Of a stretch of 64,000 bases of DNA, positions 1-12,460 are shown one piece after another. Every line of letters starts with the position of its first letter. Position 1 is the first letter of the stretch. Below the pieces are notes generated by a model. That model did no database searches. It was given only the letters and a program-made list of their open reading frames with translations, and was not told where the DNA came from. The stretch spans positions 1,116,001 to 1,180,000 of the forward strand of contig JAQSEB010000048.1 of assembly GCA_030063045.1 (NCBI GenBank). The letters are read 5' to 3'. Position numbers and translations under genes: made by a program. The stretch comes from Pratylenchus scribneri. Its lineage: Eukaryota; Nematoda; Chromadorea; Rhabditida; Pratylenchidae.

Positions 1-3000
1 GAAATAGTTGGATGTACTTCACATTTTCGCGTACCTTCTCTTTCAACTGATTTATTTCTTTCACAAAAATTCATTTTATCTATAAGAATTGATAAAAAGT
101 GCAGCACTGATGAGAGGATTCTTTGTTTGCTGATTCAAATATAAATATTAATACAATATGACATCATATTATTACAATATTAATAACAATAAATATTAAT
201 TGTTTAAAAAATATATTAGGTCGAAATTACTCTTTTAATAGGAAGAGAAATCAAAAATTTATGCTTTTTATTGGAATTGTTTTTGAAATCCGATTTTTAT
301 TGATGAAATATTTTTTAAAAATTTCGAACACACGCAAGTGAATGATCACATATTACTACTACATTAAGATATCTTAGTGTACAAAAATTACAAACAGGTA
401 GTTTTTGAGATTGACTTCTTCTGTTTCCTCATAAGATTCTTTAGTTTATAAATAAATTCATTTTCTTATTCATTGATGCGTTCAATTATTTTTTCTTATC
501 CTTTCATCTATTTTTTAATAATAATTAATAATCTTTCTTTTGATTTGACACAGATAATTAAATAATTTATTTTCTTTTCCTTATCGATGAACAATTTTTT
601 GTTTTTATAAATAAATGTATCTTTAAATTTGTAAAAGTATAATTTTTTAATTTGTTATTTAAAAATTTTGAAATTTCTTAATAAAATAAAAATAATAATT
701 TATTTATTTAATTTTTACATTGATTTATTTTTTTTTTAATTATTTTATTAAAAATATCTTGGATTTTCTAATGTTTAATTATTTTCATGAATATATATAT
801 GAGAGTTTCATACATATAAAGCGAATTATTTTCTTAATTTATTTTTTAAAACCTTTATTATTTTATTATTAAAAAAATTTTTAAAATTTTTATTTGGATA
901 ACAATTAATCTCAATTTTAAATGAAAAAGATTGAAAAACTCTTTTCCATTTTATAATATTCCATTGATTTATTGCCATTTTAATTTCGAAAATATCATAT
1001 TTATATTTAATATTCAAGAAAAGCGATAACCCTTGTGTACAAGTTGCATGGCAGACTTTTCCAAGAATATATGGATTGTATTGGCAAAGAACTTTGGCAC
1101 TTGTACTAGTAATTGTGTAATATTTAATTTATGATTTAAGTATTAATTATTATTTAAATTCGATAATTTATTTTCTAATTTTTATTTATTTTAAATTAAT
1201 AAATTGAAGAAGAACTTGGTCAATTACTTAATTAATATTCTAATTAAAGTTGAAATCCTTAATAATTTGTAAATAATTCAATTATTGCCTTTTATTATAT
1301 TTTTTTTTTGCTAACGTTGTTATTTTTTAAGATTTTCTTTAAATATTAAATATGATTTGTTTCAATATTGTCTTTTCTGAAATATTTAATTTTTTGTTAT
1401 TAATTGATGAAATTCAAAATTATTTTATTTTTTAAGTATTTTCATATTTTTGAATGAACTATTAAATTAAAATATTATATTCATATAAATTAATCATTAA
1501 TTGATATAATAAATTCCAAAAAAATTTCAATTATATTTATATAAATTTATTTTATTCCTAATTTTTACCTCTAATTTATCCAATTTAGCTTTTATTTTTA
1601 AAATCTTAATATTTTCTTTTATATAGATTTATTCCAAATAAATTTTTTAATTTTAAAAGTCTATATTTTTATATTTAAATAATAATCTATAAAAAAAGGA
1701 AATTTCATATTGTCGAGTATCCTATTTTGCATTGAAATTTTTAGTTTAATTTAATCGAAATTAAACTTTATTTTTACAATTATGTTTCCCATACTTCATG
1801 ATAATACTTTTACCTGTATTAGCAAAATATAAATTATAATAAGTTTGAGCCTTTGAATTAAAATTTTCCATAATTATTTCTCTAAATATTGAATCTCTTA
1901 TTCTAAAAAAGAAATTTATAATTGTAAAATTTTTAATTAATTAAATTATTTATTAGAATATTTATATATTTATTTTAAATATTTATTAAAATATTAATTT
2001 ATTTATAATATTTATTTTTAAATATTTTTGATTTAATATAATAATAAATCGACGGCCGAATTGAAATGATTTGAGGTAATCCTTAATTTAAAGAAAAATT
2101 TTTTATGCAATTAAATTTCCATATTTGTTTTTATTATTACCCATTTTATATTAAAATAGAAATATCAAATATATTCAAAAAAAACATATAATTTATAATT
2201 ATTTTTCATAATTTTATAAATACATAAAAAATATTATTATTTTATCGGTTTTGTATTTACTTTTATTTACAAAATTTTTTTATTAATTTTAATTATTTTG
2301 CGATTAATTTATTTATTTCTAAAGATTGATTTTTCTTTAATTAAATCAATTGTATTATAATAATTTTTAGATTTTATAAAAATCATATTTATCTTAAATA
2401 TTTTCTCGTAATTTATTTTATTTAAGCAGATTCCAGATGCATTATATTCTTTATAAATTGATAGATATTGATTATATTTTTATGATTAAATTCCAATTAT
2501 TTCATTCCATTTTCTTCATTCATCCAAAATTCATTTCTTCGAGGTACAAGGCTTATCAAATCACATATTACCCCAGGGCGATGGGCTATGTGTTATGGCA
2601 TTGCCCTACACATCGCGTTCAATATCATTATAACCTCCAGAAACCACATCCCAACCATTATTTTTGCAATAATTTTTTTAATGTATTTAAATAATTTTAA
2701 ATATAAAAGCTTATTTTTTTAAAAAAATATTTTTTACTTGACTATTAATATTTTCTCTTGAACAATTAATTAAATTTTTGATTATTTTGTTTCTAATTTA
2801 ATAAGTATTTATCTATCTTTTTATCATTTAAATACTCTTCTATTTAATAGGGATATTTATGTTTTATTAAATATCGTTTTTAATAATTTTTTAAATGTTG
2901 TTTCTAATAGTAATATATTATGAAAAAAAATTTCTTTTTTAAATGAATATTTTAAAATTTTTTATAGTTTTATGTCATTTCGGACAAAATAATTTGTTTT

Positions 3001-3917
3001 ATATTTTTTAATATTTCTTTTTACAGTATGGTCGTTTTAATCGGCTAATAGATTTATAAAGACCTAAATATTTTTCATTATTAAATTTATATTTATTATC
3101 TAAAGTAATATTTTTTCATAAAAAAATTTATTTTTATTATTAAAATTTTTCAGAATATTATTTTTAATTACAAATAATTAAAAATTTATTTATATTTATT
3201 TATAAAATTAAAATAAAATTTATATTACCAAATAAATTTTTTAATATTAAATATTTTGCCTACTTTTTGTAATTTTAAAAATTTAATTTGATATACTTTT
3301 TAAAGATTTAATGATGTTTTAATTCTCTCTTATATTTTATTCATATTTCCATATATATTATAAATATTTTAATTAAAATTTTAAATATGAATAAGACTTA
3401 CGACTCTAATGGATTGCTCTAATTATTAGGCAAATGAATAAATTACCTTTTATAATCCATTTAAAAATTATTTAGAAATTTTTATTTGAATTAAATGAAT
3501 AATATTCATAAAATAAAGTATTTTTAATTTTATTATATTTTTTTATTTCGAATATTATATTATTATAGTCTTATTAAAAATTTTAATAAAATTAGAAAAA
3601 TAATTTTTATTTATATTTCTTTAAATATTATTTATTTCTTTAAAATATAAACAAATAATTTTAGAAAGATATTCATTATAATTTTGGTAACCAACTCCAA
3701 TATCTTTTTCCCTGATTAATTGAGAAATTTTTGTTTTAGTTGCTACAATTTAATTAGTGAAGTACTTAGATTGAATTAGAAGTACTTAGATTGATTTTTA
3801 GATCTAAAATTTTAAAGGGTTTAATTTTTTATATTTATTCAAAATATTTTGTTATTTTATTAAACATGATAAATTTTTATTTAATATTGGAGTATTTTTC
3901 CTTGATCATTGACAATT
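1..3917. other. AT-rich DNA with a few mixed-composition islands
   Basis: Mostly A/T-only sequence. Islands: 1-135 (open on + as EIVGCTSHFRVPSLS, and on minus in two phases including KSVEREGTRKCEV), 1019-1120 (all three + frames open), 2045-2080 (ends in a donor-like GAGGTAAT) and 2540-2660 (the 85-codon + frame at 2437 crosses it; minus GWDVVSGGYNDIERDV also reads well). They may be exons or gene relics; none is named. The frame 826-1017 is A/T-only and ignored. Confidence 0.5.
3759..3798 (+). repeat. 20-bp tandem duplication
   Basis: GAAGTACTTAGATTGA is repeated directly with a 20-bp period (units 3759-3778 and 3779-3798). Confidence 0.9.
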
Positions 3918-4082
3918 TTATTGATAGTTTGTCCATAGAACTTTCCATAAATTTTTTCGCAATTTTTCGAGCTCATATTTGCTTTCATCTTTACGCAAAT
4001 TAATTGAAAACAAATGCCAAAACGCCCAGTTAGCGCGTTTATGTTCACGAAAGACTCTTTGGTTGACGATTTGTTTCGCCAT
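3918..4082 (-). CDS. Candidate small protein or exon, 54 residues
   Basis: ATG at 4082, TAA at 3918-3920. Reads MAKQIVNQRVFREHKRANWA then a helix-forming charged stretch (RKDESKYELEKLRKNLWKV). The island is open in a second minus frame too. On the + strand an ATG frame at 4014 begins MPKRPVSAFM, superficially like an HMG box but too short to support it. Family unknown. Confidence 0.28.
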   Translation of the reverse strand: MAKQIVNQRVFREHKRANWAFWHLFSINLRKDESKYELEKLRKNLWKVLWTNYQ

Positions 4083-5233
4083 ATTTTGGAAGTTTAATTT
4101 TATTTTTTAAGTTAAATTTGTTATTTTTTATATTTGTAGATAAATATATATATTACTTTTTTTTATTAAAAATATATTAATTTAGCATTTAATTATCTAA
4201 ATAAATTCTTCGACATTTGAATAATTTTCCTTGATGATTACATAAATTTTTTAATTTTTCAAATATTTTATATGAAAAATTCATTATTTTATATAGTATC
4301 TTATTTAATTATTAAAAAATCATTTTAAAGTTTGTAAATTTTTTATTTTAAAAGTCCAAATCATAATAATTAAATGGCAATATTTTTTTAATATTATTAT
4401 TTAAAAATATTAATTATATATTTTATTTTGATTTTTTTTATCATCTTTCTTTTTTTGCAAAATTTCATCATCGGATATTTTGCATGCATCCCCTATGGTA
4501 TAATATTAGATAAAAATTACCAAACGCAATTAAAATTCGCTTTTTCGGATCAAGAAAAATATAATTTTAGATTTCATTTTCATTTAATTAATTTAAATTA
4601 TATATAATTCAAACAATAAAAAATTACTAAAAGACATTTAAGGTTTTTTCCTTATTTTATTTAAACATTCTTCGATCATTTTTTATGAATCGAGACAGCT
4701 AATACTAGGAATCAAATTAATTGCTCTCTTTATTTTTAAATAGATTAAGATAATTTAAAAAAAATTAAATTTATTGTCTAATTTAATTTTTTTGACAAAA
4801 TTCTTTATGTTCATTAATTATAATTTTAACTGAAATTTTTAAATTATCCTCTTACATCAGAAACTTAATCCCCTTGGTATCATGCTTTAATAGTTAATAT
4901 AAATTTCAATTAAATTCTCTTTATTAAAAAATTTTTTTACTTCATCCAATAAACCATTATTAGTGAAATAATAACACTGGTAAAATGCAAATAATAAAAA
5001 TATATAAATAAAAATTAATTATAAGGTCATTTTTTAATTATTTTTATTAAAACTTATTTAAATAATTTACTTTTTCTGTAAAGGAAAATAATTTATATAT
5101 AAATCATAACCAAATATCTTCAAAAATTAATATTCATTTTTTGTCTTTATTTTTATGAAAAGATTGCAAATAAATACACCATAGATAAAATTGGTAATGC
5201 TATGAAATAAATGAATATTCAATTCTATTTTAG

Positions 5234-5320
5234 ACTTCGATTGATTCGTTGCTTTCAATATCTCCAAAACAAATTGCTGTGTGGAACAGTTTCACATATC
5301 TTGAGGCATTATACAATTGA
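5234..5320 (+). CDS. Candidate exon after a strong acceptor, 28 codons
   Basis: TTCTATTTTAG (AG at 5232-5233) is followed by an in-phase frame TSIDSLLSISPKQIAVWNSF ending TGA at 5318-5320. A second acceptor CATTTCAG (AG at 5367-5368) introduces another frame (IFPPVRYPIRNFEDIPLSF). The two pieces are in different phases with no obvious donor between them, so a frameshifted relic is possible. Family unknown. Confidence 0.28.
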   Translation, partial: TSIDSLLSISPKQIAVWNSFTYLEALYN

Positions 5321-5789
5321 TAAACCACCAAATAAACATTGATAGGCAGATCTTTTTAAGCATTTCAGATATTCCCACCAGTCAGATATCCTATTCGAAA
5401 TTTTGAGGATATTCCGCTTAGTTTTATGAAAATTTATTTTAAAAAATTCATATATTTACTAATTAAAAATTTGGCAACATATAATTCAATTTTTATTCAT
5501 AGAAATTTATTTCAACAATATAGAAAATAAAATTTGTTTCTAAAATAAAATATATTTTATTCTTTAAAATTTTACATAGTTATTTAACATTTAATTAAAT
5601 GTTTAACTTTATAAATATTAATATTTAATTTATTTTAATATTAAAAATTATTTTAATTTTTTTTAAATAGTATTTATTTTGTCCTTTATAAAAATTATTT
5701 CAAATAATCTTTCATTATATAATAAATCAAAAATTACTCTCTTTATATCTTTATAATTCAAAATTCGCCGACAAAAATTCATTTAATTC

Positions 5790-5831
5790 ATGCCTAAATC
5801 AATTTGTCTTATGCCTAAAACAATTTGTCTT
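5790..5831 (+). repeat. 21-bp tandem duplication
   Basis: ATGCCTAAATCAATTTGTCTT is followed directly by a copy with one A/T change. The 21-bp period keeps phase, but no long frame contains it. Confidence 0.9.
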
Positions 5832-6042
5832 ATTATCGAAATCATATATAATTATGGTACTTCCTTCAATATATAATAGCATTTTTTCCTTTTCATAATT
5901 TAATTTGATTTGAAAAAAATTAATATTTTTTTATAAATTAATTCTAAATTAAAATTTCCTTAATAATTTATTTTTATTATACATGTCCAAGAATTGTTTG
6001 CTGGTATATTTAAAAATATCTGAATATATATTATTTTTTAAG

Positions 6043-6176
6043 CGATAACATCTCTCATTGCCTTATCGTTTGGAATGGTGCACTTAATTGACAATGACAA
6101 AAATATCGAAACAAAAACTACTTCAGCTGAGGGTCCATTGAATGGATCCATTTTCTACATTAATTATTATTTCTAG
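6043..6176 (+). CDS. Candidate exon after an acceptor, 43 codons
   Basis: The acceptor-like TTATTTTTTAAG (AG at 6041-6042) leads into ITSLIALSFGMVHLIDNDKN then IETKTTSAEGPLNG, ending TAG at 6176. Composition is mixed only to about 6160. The central GGTCCATT could be a donor. Family unknown. Confidence 0.28.
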
Positions 6177-9057
6177 ATTTTTATTATATTTTATTTTTTT
6201 AAATTTATGTTGTTTATTTTTCTTTTTAAAAATGTTCTATAAGATAAATATTTTTACATTGAAAAATTTTAAAGCATTCTTATATGTTAAGATTATTTAT
6301 TTATTAAATTTATTTTAACAAGCAATTTTTAAAATACAATAAATTTTATTTAATTTTTCTTTTCAAAATTTCTGAATATTATTTATTTTAAATTAATATG
6401 ATAAGTGAATATATAAATTTAATTTTTCAGGATATTATTAAATACTAAGAATTGAAAATGGCACTATCCCCGAAATGAATATGCTTTGCTTTATAGAATG
6501 CTATTATATTTTAAAATTAATCAACATTTCACTAGCGAACAATAAATTTTTTTTCAAATATAATCGGCAAAATTTTTTTATTATTAAATATGATTTATTT
6601 TTTTACAAATTTCAAAATTTGTTAATAATTAAAATAATAATATTAAATATAAAATATTTAGATTTAATTTTTTTGAATGATTAATTAAATTTTAATCAGA
6701 AATTAATTTTTAAAATCAAAATTCATAATATTAATTTTATTATTAATTAAAATATTCAGTAAAATAATTCTTTTCAATAATTTCATATACAATTTTTATT
6801 TAGTTATTTTATCATATTCTGAAAAATTTTTTATAAGATTCATAATTCTTAAAGAAAAATTAATTATTTTTTTATCAAGCATAGGCAAATTAAAGTTGAT
6901 TTAAATAGTAATTTTTATGAAAACAATTAATCCACGAAACAGAAATGAAATCATTTTTGTTGAATTTCAATTAGACGATTTGTGCTTGCAAGCTTAAATC
7001 CCGGAATGAAGCACTATTTCACTTCTTTTATGAGAATAATATCAAATTTTCTTATTTATTTATGAATAGATAACAAAATAAATTTGAATTATAAAATTGT
7101 TTTCAATATTTATTTTCCTATTATTTTTCTCTCTTCTTTAAAAAATTTATTAGTTTTATTTTACTTATTTATGTAATATTTTTTATTTTATTTTTTAAAA
7201 TTATTTTATTAAAATTTATTTACTAATATATTAAAGCTTTTTTGTAAGATTATTTTGAGTCTTTATAAATTAAAAATTTAAAAAATCATTATTATTATTC
7301 TCTTAGCAACAAAATAATATCAAAAAATTAAAATAATTTCCTATCGAAATATTTTCTAGTATTTTATATAATTTTAAAAAATTTGACAAAATGCATAATA
7401 TGCGCAACAATGAATAAAGTAAAATATTAAATATTATTATTGAAGGATTATATGATTTTTGAAGCCACACCCTTTTTCGGCACAATGGGTTTATACGGTC
7501 TAATCAATTTTCAGCTATTTATAATTTAATGATATAATAATTTTGCTTTCGTATTTTTCCTTTGAACTGAATTAAAAATTATTTGCGTATTTTTATAAAA
7601 AATATTTTATAATTTACGAAATCCTTAAACGAAATCGAAATTTTTAATTTCCTTTCTTTTTATTTTTAAATTTTTATTTGTATTATATTTCATTAGTTAT
7701 CAATATAAATAGTATTAATTTTTATTATTTCATAATTTTTATAATCTTTAATTAAAATTTTTATTCTTAATTTTTTCTTCTTATATTTATAATCTTTATT
7801 TTCCAAATATATTTTTCTCATAAATTTAATGGGCAACTCATGAAATATTTTATATCATAATTTTTCTAAATAGCTAAATCTAAACTTTATGTTAGGTGAG
7901 ATTGATATTATAATTTTTATATTTTAAAATAAATTTGTATTATTTAATTGATCTATAAATCTTTATCAATTTTATCTTTATATATTCTATTAACGAATTT
8001 ATATATTTAATATTTAAAATTTTCGTTTTTAAACAGGTTAGTTTAGTTAATTTAAATTTTTAGTAGAGTAAATAATAAATGAACTGGTTTGAATATAACC
8101 AAATTTGCTTATATATGTTATTACTATTCAACCATTTTTCGAAATTTTATCAATATTTTAGATAAAATTCATAAAATTTATTTTTAATGCTTAACAATAT
8201 TTTAGATAAAATTCAGAATAGTTATTTTTAATGTTTATTATTTATTTTTATTGTCATCTAGTTGGCAAATATTTAAGAATAAAAAAGAATCCATTAAAAA
8301 TATCATAAAATTTTTTGGAACAATTTATTAAATTCATCAATTTTTTAATTTATTATTTTGCAAAATTATTTATAAAAAATATTTTTATAAATAGTGAGAT
8401 TATTTATTTCCATTTAGTTAATTAAGTTAATATATCGATTTCTATTTCTTTTTATCAAATAAAATTATTTAATAAATATTAACAGAAATATTTAAAATTA
8501 GACTTGTACTTATCTATTTATTTTCTTTTTTTATTTAAAATTATTAATCAATTTATTGAATTAAAATATTTTTAATTATTAAATTTTTATATATTTATAT
8601 TTATAAATTTTAATTTATATATACTTATAATAATCAGATGTATTTAGGATTCTTTCTCTAATTATATATATATATATTAGAAATTGTATATTTAGTTTTC
8701 TTTCAATGGTCTTTGAAAACAAACTGTTGATAATGAAGGAATGAAAGTGCCGCAGAATTTTGTAAAATTAGAATAGGGATGAATTTTTATGATCAACACT
8801 TGTTTCTAAATTTACCTAATTAATTTCTCGATAAATAAAAATAATATAAATATAATATTCCTTCTAATTGGTAGAAATTTAATTTATTTTCATTCAAATT
8901 TATTATGTAGATTTATTCTATAAAGTGAAATATTTATTAGTTTAATAAATTCTCTTGATTTTTTTAAATTTATTTTCTCACTTAATTTCAAATTTAATAT
9001 ATTTTTTTCTAGTCAATATAATTTTTATTTCTTAATATTTAACTTATTTTTTCTTTC
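6177..9057. other. AT-rich DNA, no supported gene
   Basis: Small islands at 6450-6500, 6920-7000 (ATG frame MKTINPRNRNEIIFVEFQ), 7455-7500 (IFEATPFFGTMGLYG before a donor-like GTCTAA) and 8700-8790. The tandem duplication at 8151-8238 and a TA-rich run near 8662 are the only repeats noticed. Confidence 0.5.
8151..8238 (+). repeat. 44-bp tandem duplication
   Basis: Units 8151-8194 and 8195-8238 share CAATATTTTAGATAAAATTC at their start and TTATTTTTAATG in the second half, with a few substitutions between. Local tandem duplication in non-coding DNA. Confidence 0.85.
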
Positions 9058-9060
9058 TAA

Positions 9061-9321
9061 TTATTTCTTTTAGCGCTGAAATTACAAATTATTAAACTCA
9101 TTTTAAAAGCCACTCTGAAAATAAGCGACGCATCACTTGATGCACATCCATTCCTGCGGCTTGTCAACCGGGCAAAATATAGAGCGGATTTGATCAATCG
9201 GGATGACAGTGATGTTGCCTTTAGCCTTGCTTTTTTGATTTTATGCAAATTTTTTTTAATAATTATCTTTTTTTCAATAATATTCCTTTTTTGTATATTT
9301 TTTATTAAATTTATATATTAA
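9061..9321 (+). CDS. Candidate exon after a strong acceptor, 86 open codons
   Basis: TTATTTCTTTTAG (AG at 9072-9073) precedes an island of high complexity. In the + frame it reads KATLKISDASLDAHPFLRLV then NRAKYRADLINRDDSDVAFS, with balanced acidic and basic residues, and runs on into an AT-only hydrophobic tail to TAA at 9319-9321. The true exon probably ends near GTGATG or GTTGCC at about 9210. The minus-strand frame at 9057-9248 has almost no acidic residues and is judged a shadow. Family unknown. Confidence 0.4.
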   Translation, partial: LFLLALKLQIIKLILKATLKISDASLDAHPFLRLVNRAKYRADLINRDDSDVAFSLAFLILCKFFLIIIFFSIIFLFCIFFIKFIY

Positions 9322-9457
9322 TTATATTATAAGAATATTCTTAATTTATAATCGATTTACATGGAAATAAATATAAATTCATAAAAATTTTAAATATTTT
9401 ATAAACATAATTTTAAGAGAATAGTAATACAATATTTTAGAAATTTATGTTTATTAA

Positions 9458-9562
9458 TTTGATAACAAAAAATTTTTCTTTATGATATTTCATATAAATT
9501 ATGACCATAATCCGTTATTTTAAATTTGCATTATATCGGGTAATTTTATTTCTATTTAATAT
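9458..9562 (+). repeat. Dispersed repeat, copy A (105 bp)
   Basis: Matches 11332-11433 in the same orientation across the full length. Differences are a 3-bp indel near 9483 and about three substitutions. The shared core includes ATAATCCGTTATTTTAAATT and GCATTATATCGGGTAATTTT. No inverted ends or coding frame seen. It may be a piece of a larger mobile or satellite family. Confidence 0.88.
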
Positions 9563-10943
9563 TTAGAAAATATAAATAGTATAAAATAATAAAATTATTC
9601 TTAAAAACTAACGATAATATTGCAGTCAATTCAAATAGGGAAAATTGGCGCCTGATATCTGGATAATATTACTCATCACCTTTTGGAATATTTTGGTTTA
9701 TATCTATAAAATTTGAACACCTAAGGAGTAATTACCAATTCTTTCATCAATCAATAATAAAATATTCATCACCATCTTCTAATTATTTGAATTATTATAT
9801 AGTTTAAAGTCAATTTTAAACGAAAATTTATTGATATTTTTATCTAATATAAATTAATAGTAATTTATGTTACGTTGATTCTTTTTTACAATAGAATAAT
9901 AAATGATAAATAAAATTTAATTATTATTAATAATGTTTTATAGAAAATAGTCCATATTGGCTAGTTAATATAATGTGATTTCAAAATAATTAATATTAAA
10001 AACTAAGTAAAATAGATTAAACTTATTCCGATTTTTATATCATTTATTTCATAAAAGTAATAATTAATTTGCCTTTATCGATGCTTTATATTATTTAATA
10101 TTTTATAATATAGATTCTTCATCCATAGTATCACTCAACACTCATCTTTCTGAAATAATTATTGCAAAAGATCAATATTAGAATTTTCTGTATTTTATTA
10201 TATTAAACTTTTAAAATGTTGTTTTTTTTAAATTATTTATGCCTTTAAAATTTATTTTTAAATTTAATCTATTTTTTCAATCATTTTTTGAATTTAAAAT
10301 TTTTTTCTCCGGAAGCAAATTCAAAATTTATCAATCCATATATTTTTCTATATATATATTAAGTATAATTATTTTCTCATTATTTTTATCAGCAATTTTT
10401 TTTACATTCTCTGATAAGAATATAAAATAAAATAGTCCATTGTAGGAATTTTTTTCTTTCTTCCATTAAAAGAAATACTAGATTAAAATATATTATTAAT
10501 TTTGATGCTTTAAATTAAAATTCCCATAAAATTATAATTAATTTTCATAATTATTTAAAACAATATAAATTAAAATATATTTATTTAATTTAACTCTGTT
10601 CTCTTTCTTTTCATAGTATCATATTTTATTTACGTTATTTCCTGAAAAAAAATTGAAATTTTTTAAATTTTTTATTAATTGTTTAATAATTGGAAAAAAT
10701 TTTAATTTTTTTTTAATTTAAAAAATATATATGATTTTGGGATTATTGCTTATGTCTTTTTCCTTTTCTATTTATAAAATAATAAATTTATTATTTAAAA
10801 CTTTTTAATTTATTAATATTATTATTTTAAAAATTAATTTTTAATATTTTTATTTATTAATTTATTTGAAAAATACGAAAATATATTCGCCATTGAATTT
10901 AAAATCGGCTAAATACATTGTTGCATTCTTTCTACTCTCTAAG

Positions 10944-11001
10944 CGACATAGGTTCAAAGGATCTTGATGTTTTTATCGATTCCATCAAGGAATTAATATA
11001 A
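10944..11001 (+). CDS. Candidate short exon, 18 codons
   Basis: The pyrimidine-rich acceptor TTCTTTCTACTCTCTAAG (AG at 10942-10943) leads into DIGSKDLDVFIDSIKELI and TAA. The acidic, helix-like peptide stands out against the flanks. It could be the last exon of a + strand gene. Family unknown. Confidence 0.25.
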
Positions 11002-11331
11002 AATTTATTTATTGATTAAACAATTTTCTCTATCTTTTTCGGAATTTTTTATGCTTATTATTGAATATCTTTTATTTTTAATTTATATTATGTCATTATC
11101 AATTTGCAATTTTGATCAAGTTTAGAATAATTGATCATTTATTTAATATTAATTTTACTATAAATTTATCCTCAAATCTATAAATTTGAATTATTTAAAA
11201 TTTAATATAATTTTTTATTGGAAAATAATTTAAAATTTTGCCCTCCTTGATATATTTTGTATTTATTGTTTGATAAAATATTCATGATTATTAAAAAATG
11301 AAAATAATCAAAACGTTCTAAATTAATTTAT

Positions 11332-11433
11332 TTTGATAACAAAAAATTTTTCTTTATATTTCATATAAATTATGACAATAATCCGTTATTTTAAATTTGC
11401 ATTATATCGGGTAATTTTAATTTTATTTAATAT
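11332..11433 (+). repeat. Dispersed repeat, copy B (102 bp)
   Basis: Second copy of 9458-9562, about 1.87 kb away, lacking 3 bp. Similarity stops abruptly at both sides, so this is a dispersed element or segmental copy and not a duplication of the whole intervening DNA. Confidence 0.88.
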
Positions 11434-12273
11434 ATTAATTTTACTTTTTTCCCAAATTTTATTACATACATTTTTATATCTTTTTTAATTTTTTTCTTAT
11501 ATAAATCTTTATAATTTTTTTTCAAAATTTCTTTTAATTATTATTATAAACTATTTTGATTATGTCTTTTTAAATTGCAATTATACATTTAATTTAAATA
11601 CAAAATTTTATGTAAATTTATTTACTTTGAATGAAATATTTTGATTATCTATATTGGCTTAGTTGTCTTTTTGCTGCAAACGGTATTCCTCCTACTGGAT
11701 GCGGCGCTCATTCGCGCGCCCTTAAATGTATAATTTTCAAAGTTTGAAAATAATAATGAGATTTTAATTCGTTTTATTTGACAGAAAGGCTTTGAAATAT
11801 TTCTTAAAAATTTTAAATTTGAATTATAGAAGCTTTCAATTTCTATAAAATATAAATATTACTTCTATAATAATTTTATATAAGTTCGTTTTAAAAATAG
11901 CTTCAGAGGTATAAGATAATCAACTTTTCTTCATTATAATCTTTTAAAATTTAGAAATAGTTATAAATAATTTTAATTATTTTTAATTCATTTAAAAAAA
12001 TTTTTGAAATTATTTTAAATTAATATTAATTTTTTTTAATTCCAATTATCTTATATAAATTTAATAGTTTATTTGTATTAAATTGTTTATAATTAGTCTT
12101 AAAATTGTTATAAATTAAACAATTCATTTTTATAATTATTCCAATATCTATAGTTTTTTTTCTTCCTTTTTAAGTTATTACATATTATTAATTTTTATTT
12201 AACAATTTCATTGATACAAATGCTTCCAAATTTAAAATCTCTTTTTAAAGTTGGACATTATTTTATTTCATAG

Positions 12274-12460
12274 GCTTGGCTCTTCTTGTTCAGAGATGGA
12301 GACCTCCGAACTTGAGTATTGCCATATTAGAGACCGAGGATTAGGATATTTTCCTGCAAACTCAGGTTATAATGGTCCAAATAGTGACGTGGCCCACGAT
12401 TTCCGAAATGTATTAGCGTGCCATCGTCTTCATAAATATATTTCGATCCTGAGCTGCTGA
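12274..12460 (+). CDS. Candidate exon in a G/C-richer island
   Basis: A good acceptor (TTTTATTTCATAG, AG at 12272-12273) leads into about 190 bp of near-normal composition. One + frame is open throughout (ETSELEYCHIRDRGLGYF, then PANSGYNGPNSDVAHDFRN) and ends TGA at 12460. A second + frame reads equally well (LALLVQRWRPPNLSIAILET) but meets two TAGs. The frame is therefore unresolved. No family recognised. Confidence 0.3.

Larger units (their letters stand above)
9322..12270. other. AT-rich DNA with the dispersed repeat pair
   Basis: Apart from 9458-9562, 10944-11001 and 11332-11433, islands occur at 9620-9730 (acceptor TATTGCAG then NSNRENWRLISG) and 11640-11740 (YLYWLSCLFAANGIPPTG, with GCGCGCCC). 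Nothing identifiable. Confidence 0.5.

Noticed and set aside
826..1017. 63-codon minus frame
   Set aside because: A/T-only, lysine/phenylalanine/asparagine repeats; expected by chance.
3791..4003. 70-codon + frame
   Set aside because: Hydrophobic chance frame on the T-rich strand; the minus strand of the same place is preferred.
4014..4095. MPKRPVSAFM, like the start of an HMG box
   Set aside because: The match ends after about ten residues and the frame stops soon after; the minus strand reads better.
6475..6684. 69-codon + frame
   Set aside because: Only the first 20 codons have mixed composition; the rest is A/T-only.
9057..9248. 63-codon minus frame, strongly basic
   Set aside because: Almost no acidic residues; the + frame after a strong acceptor explains the island better.
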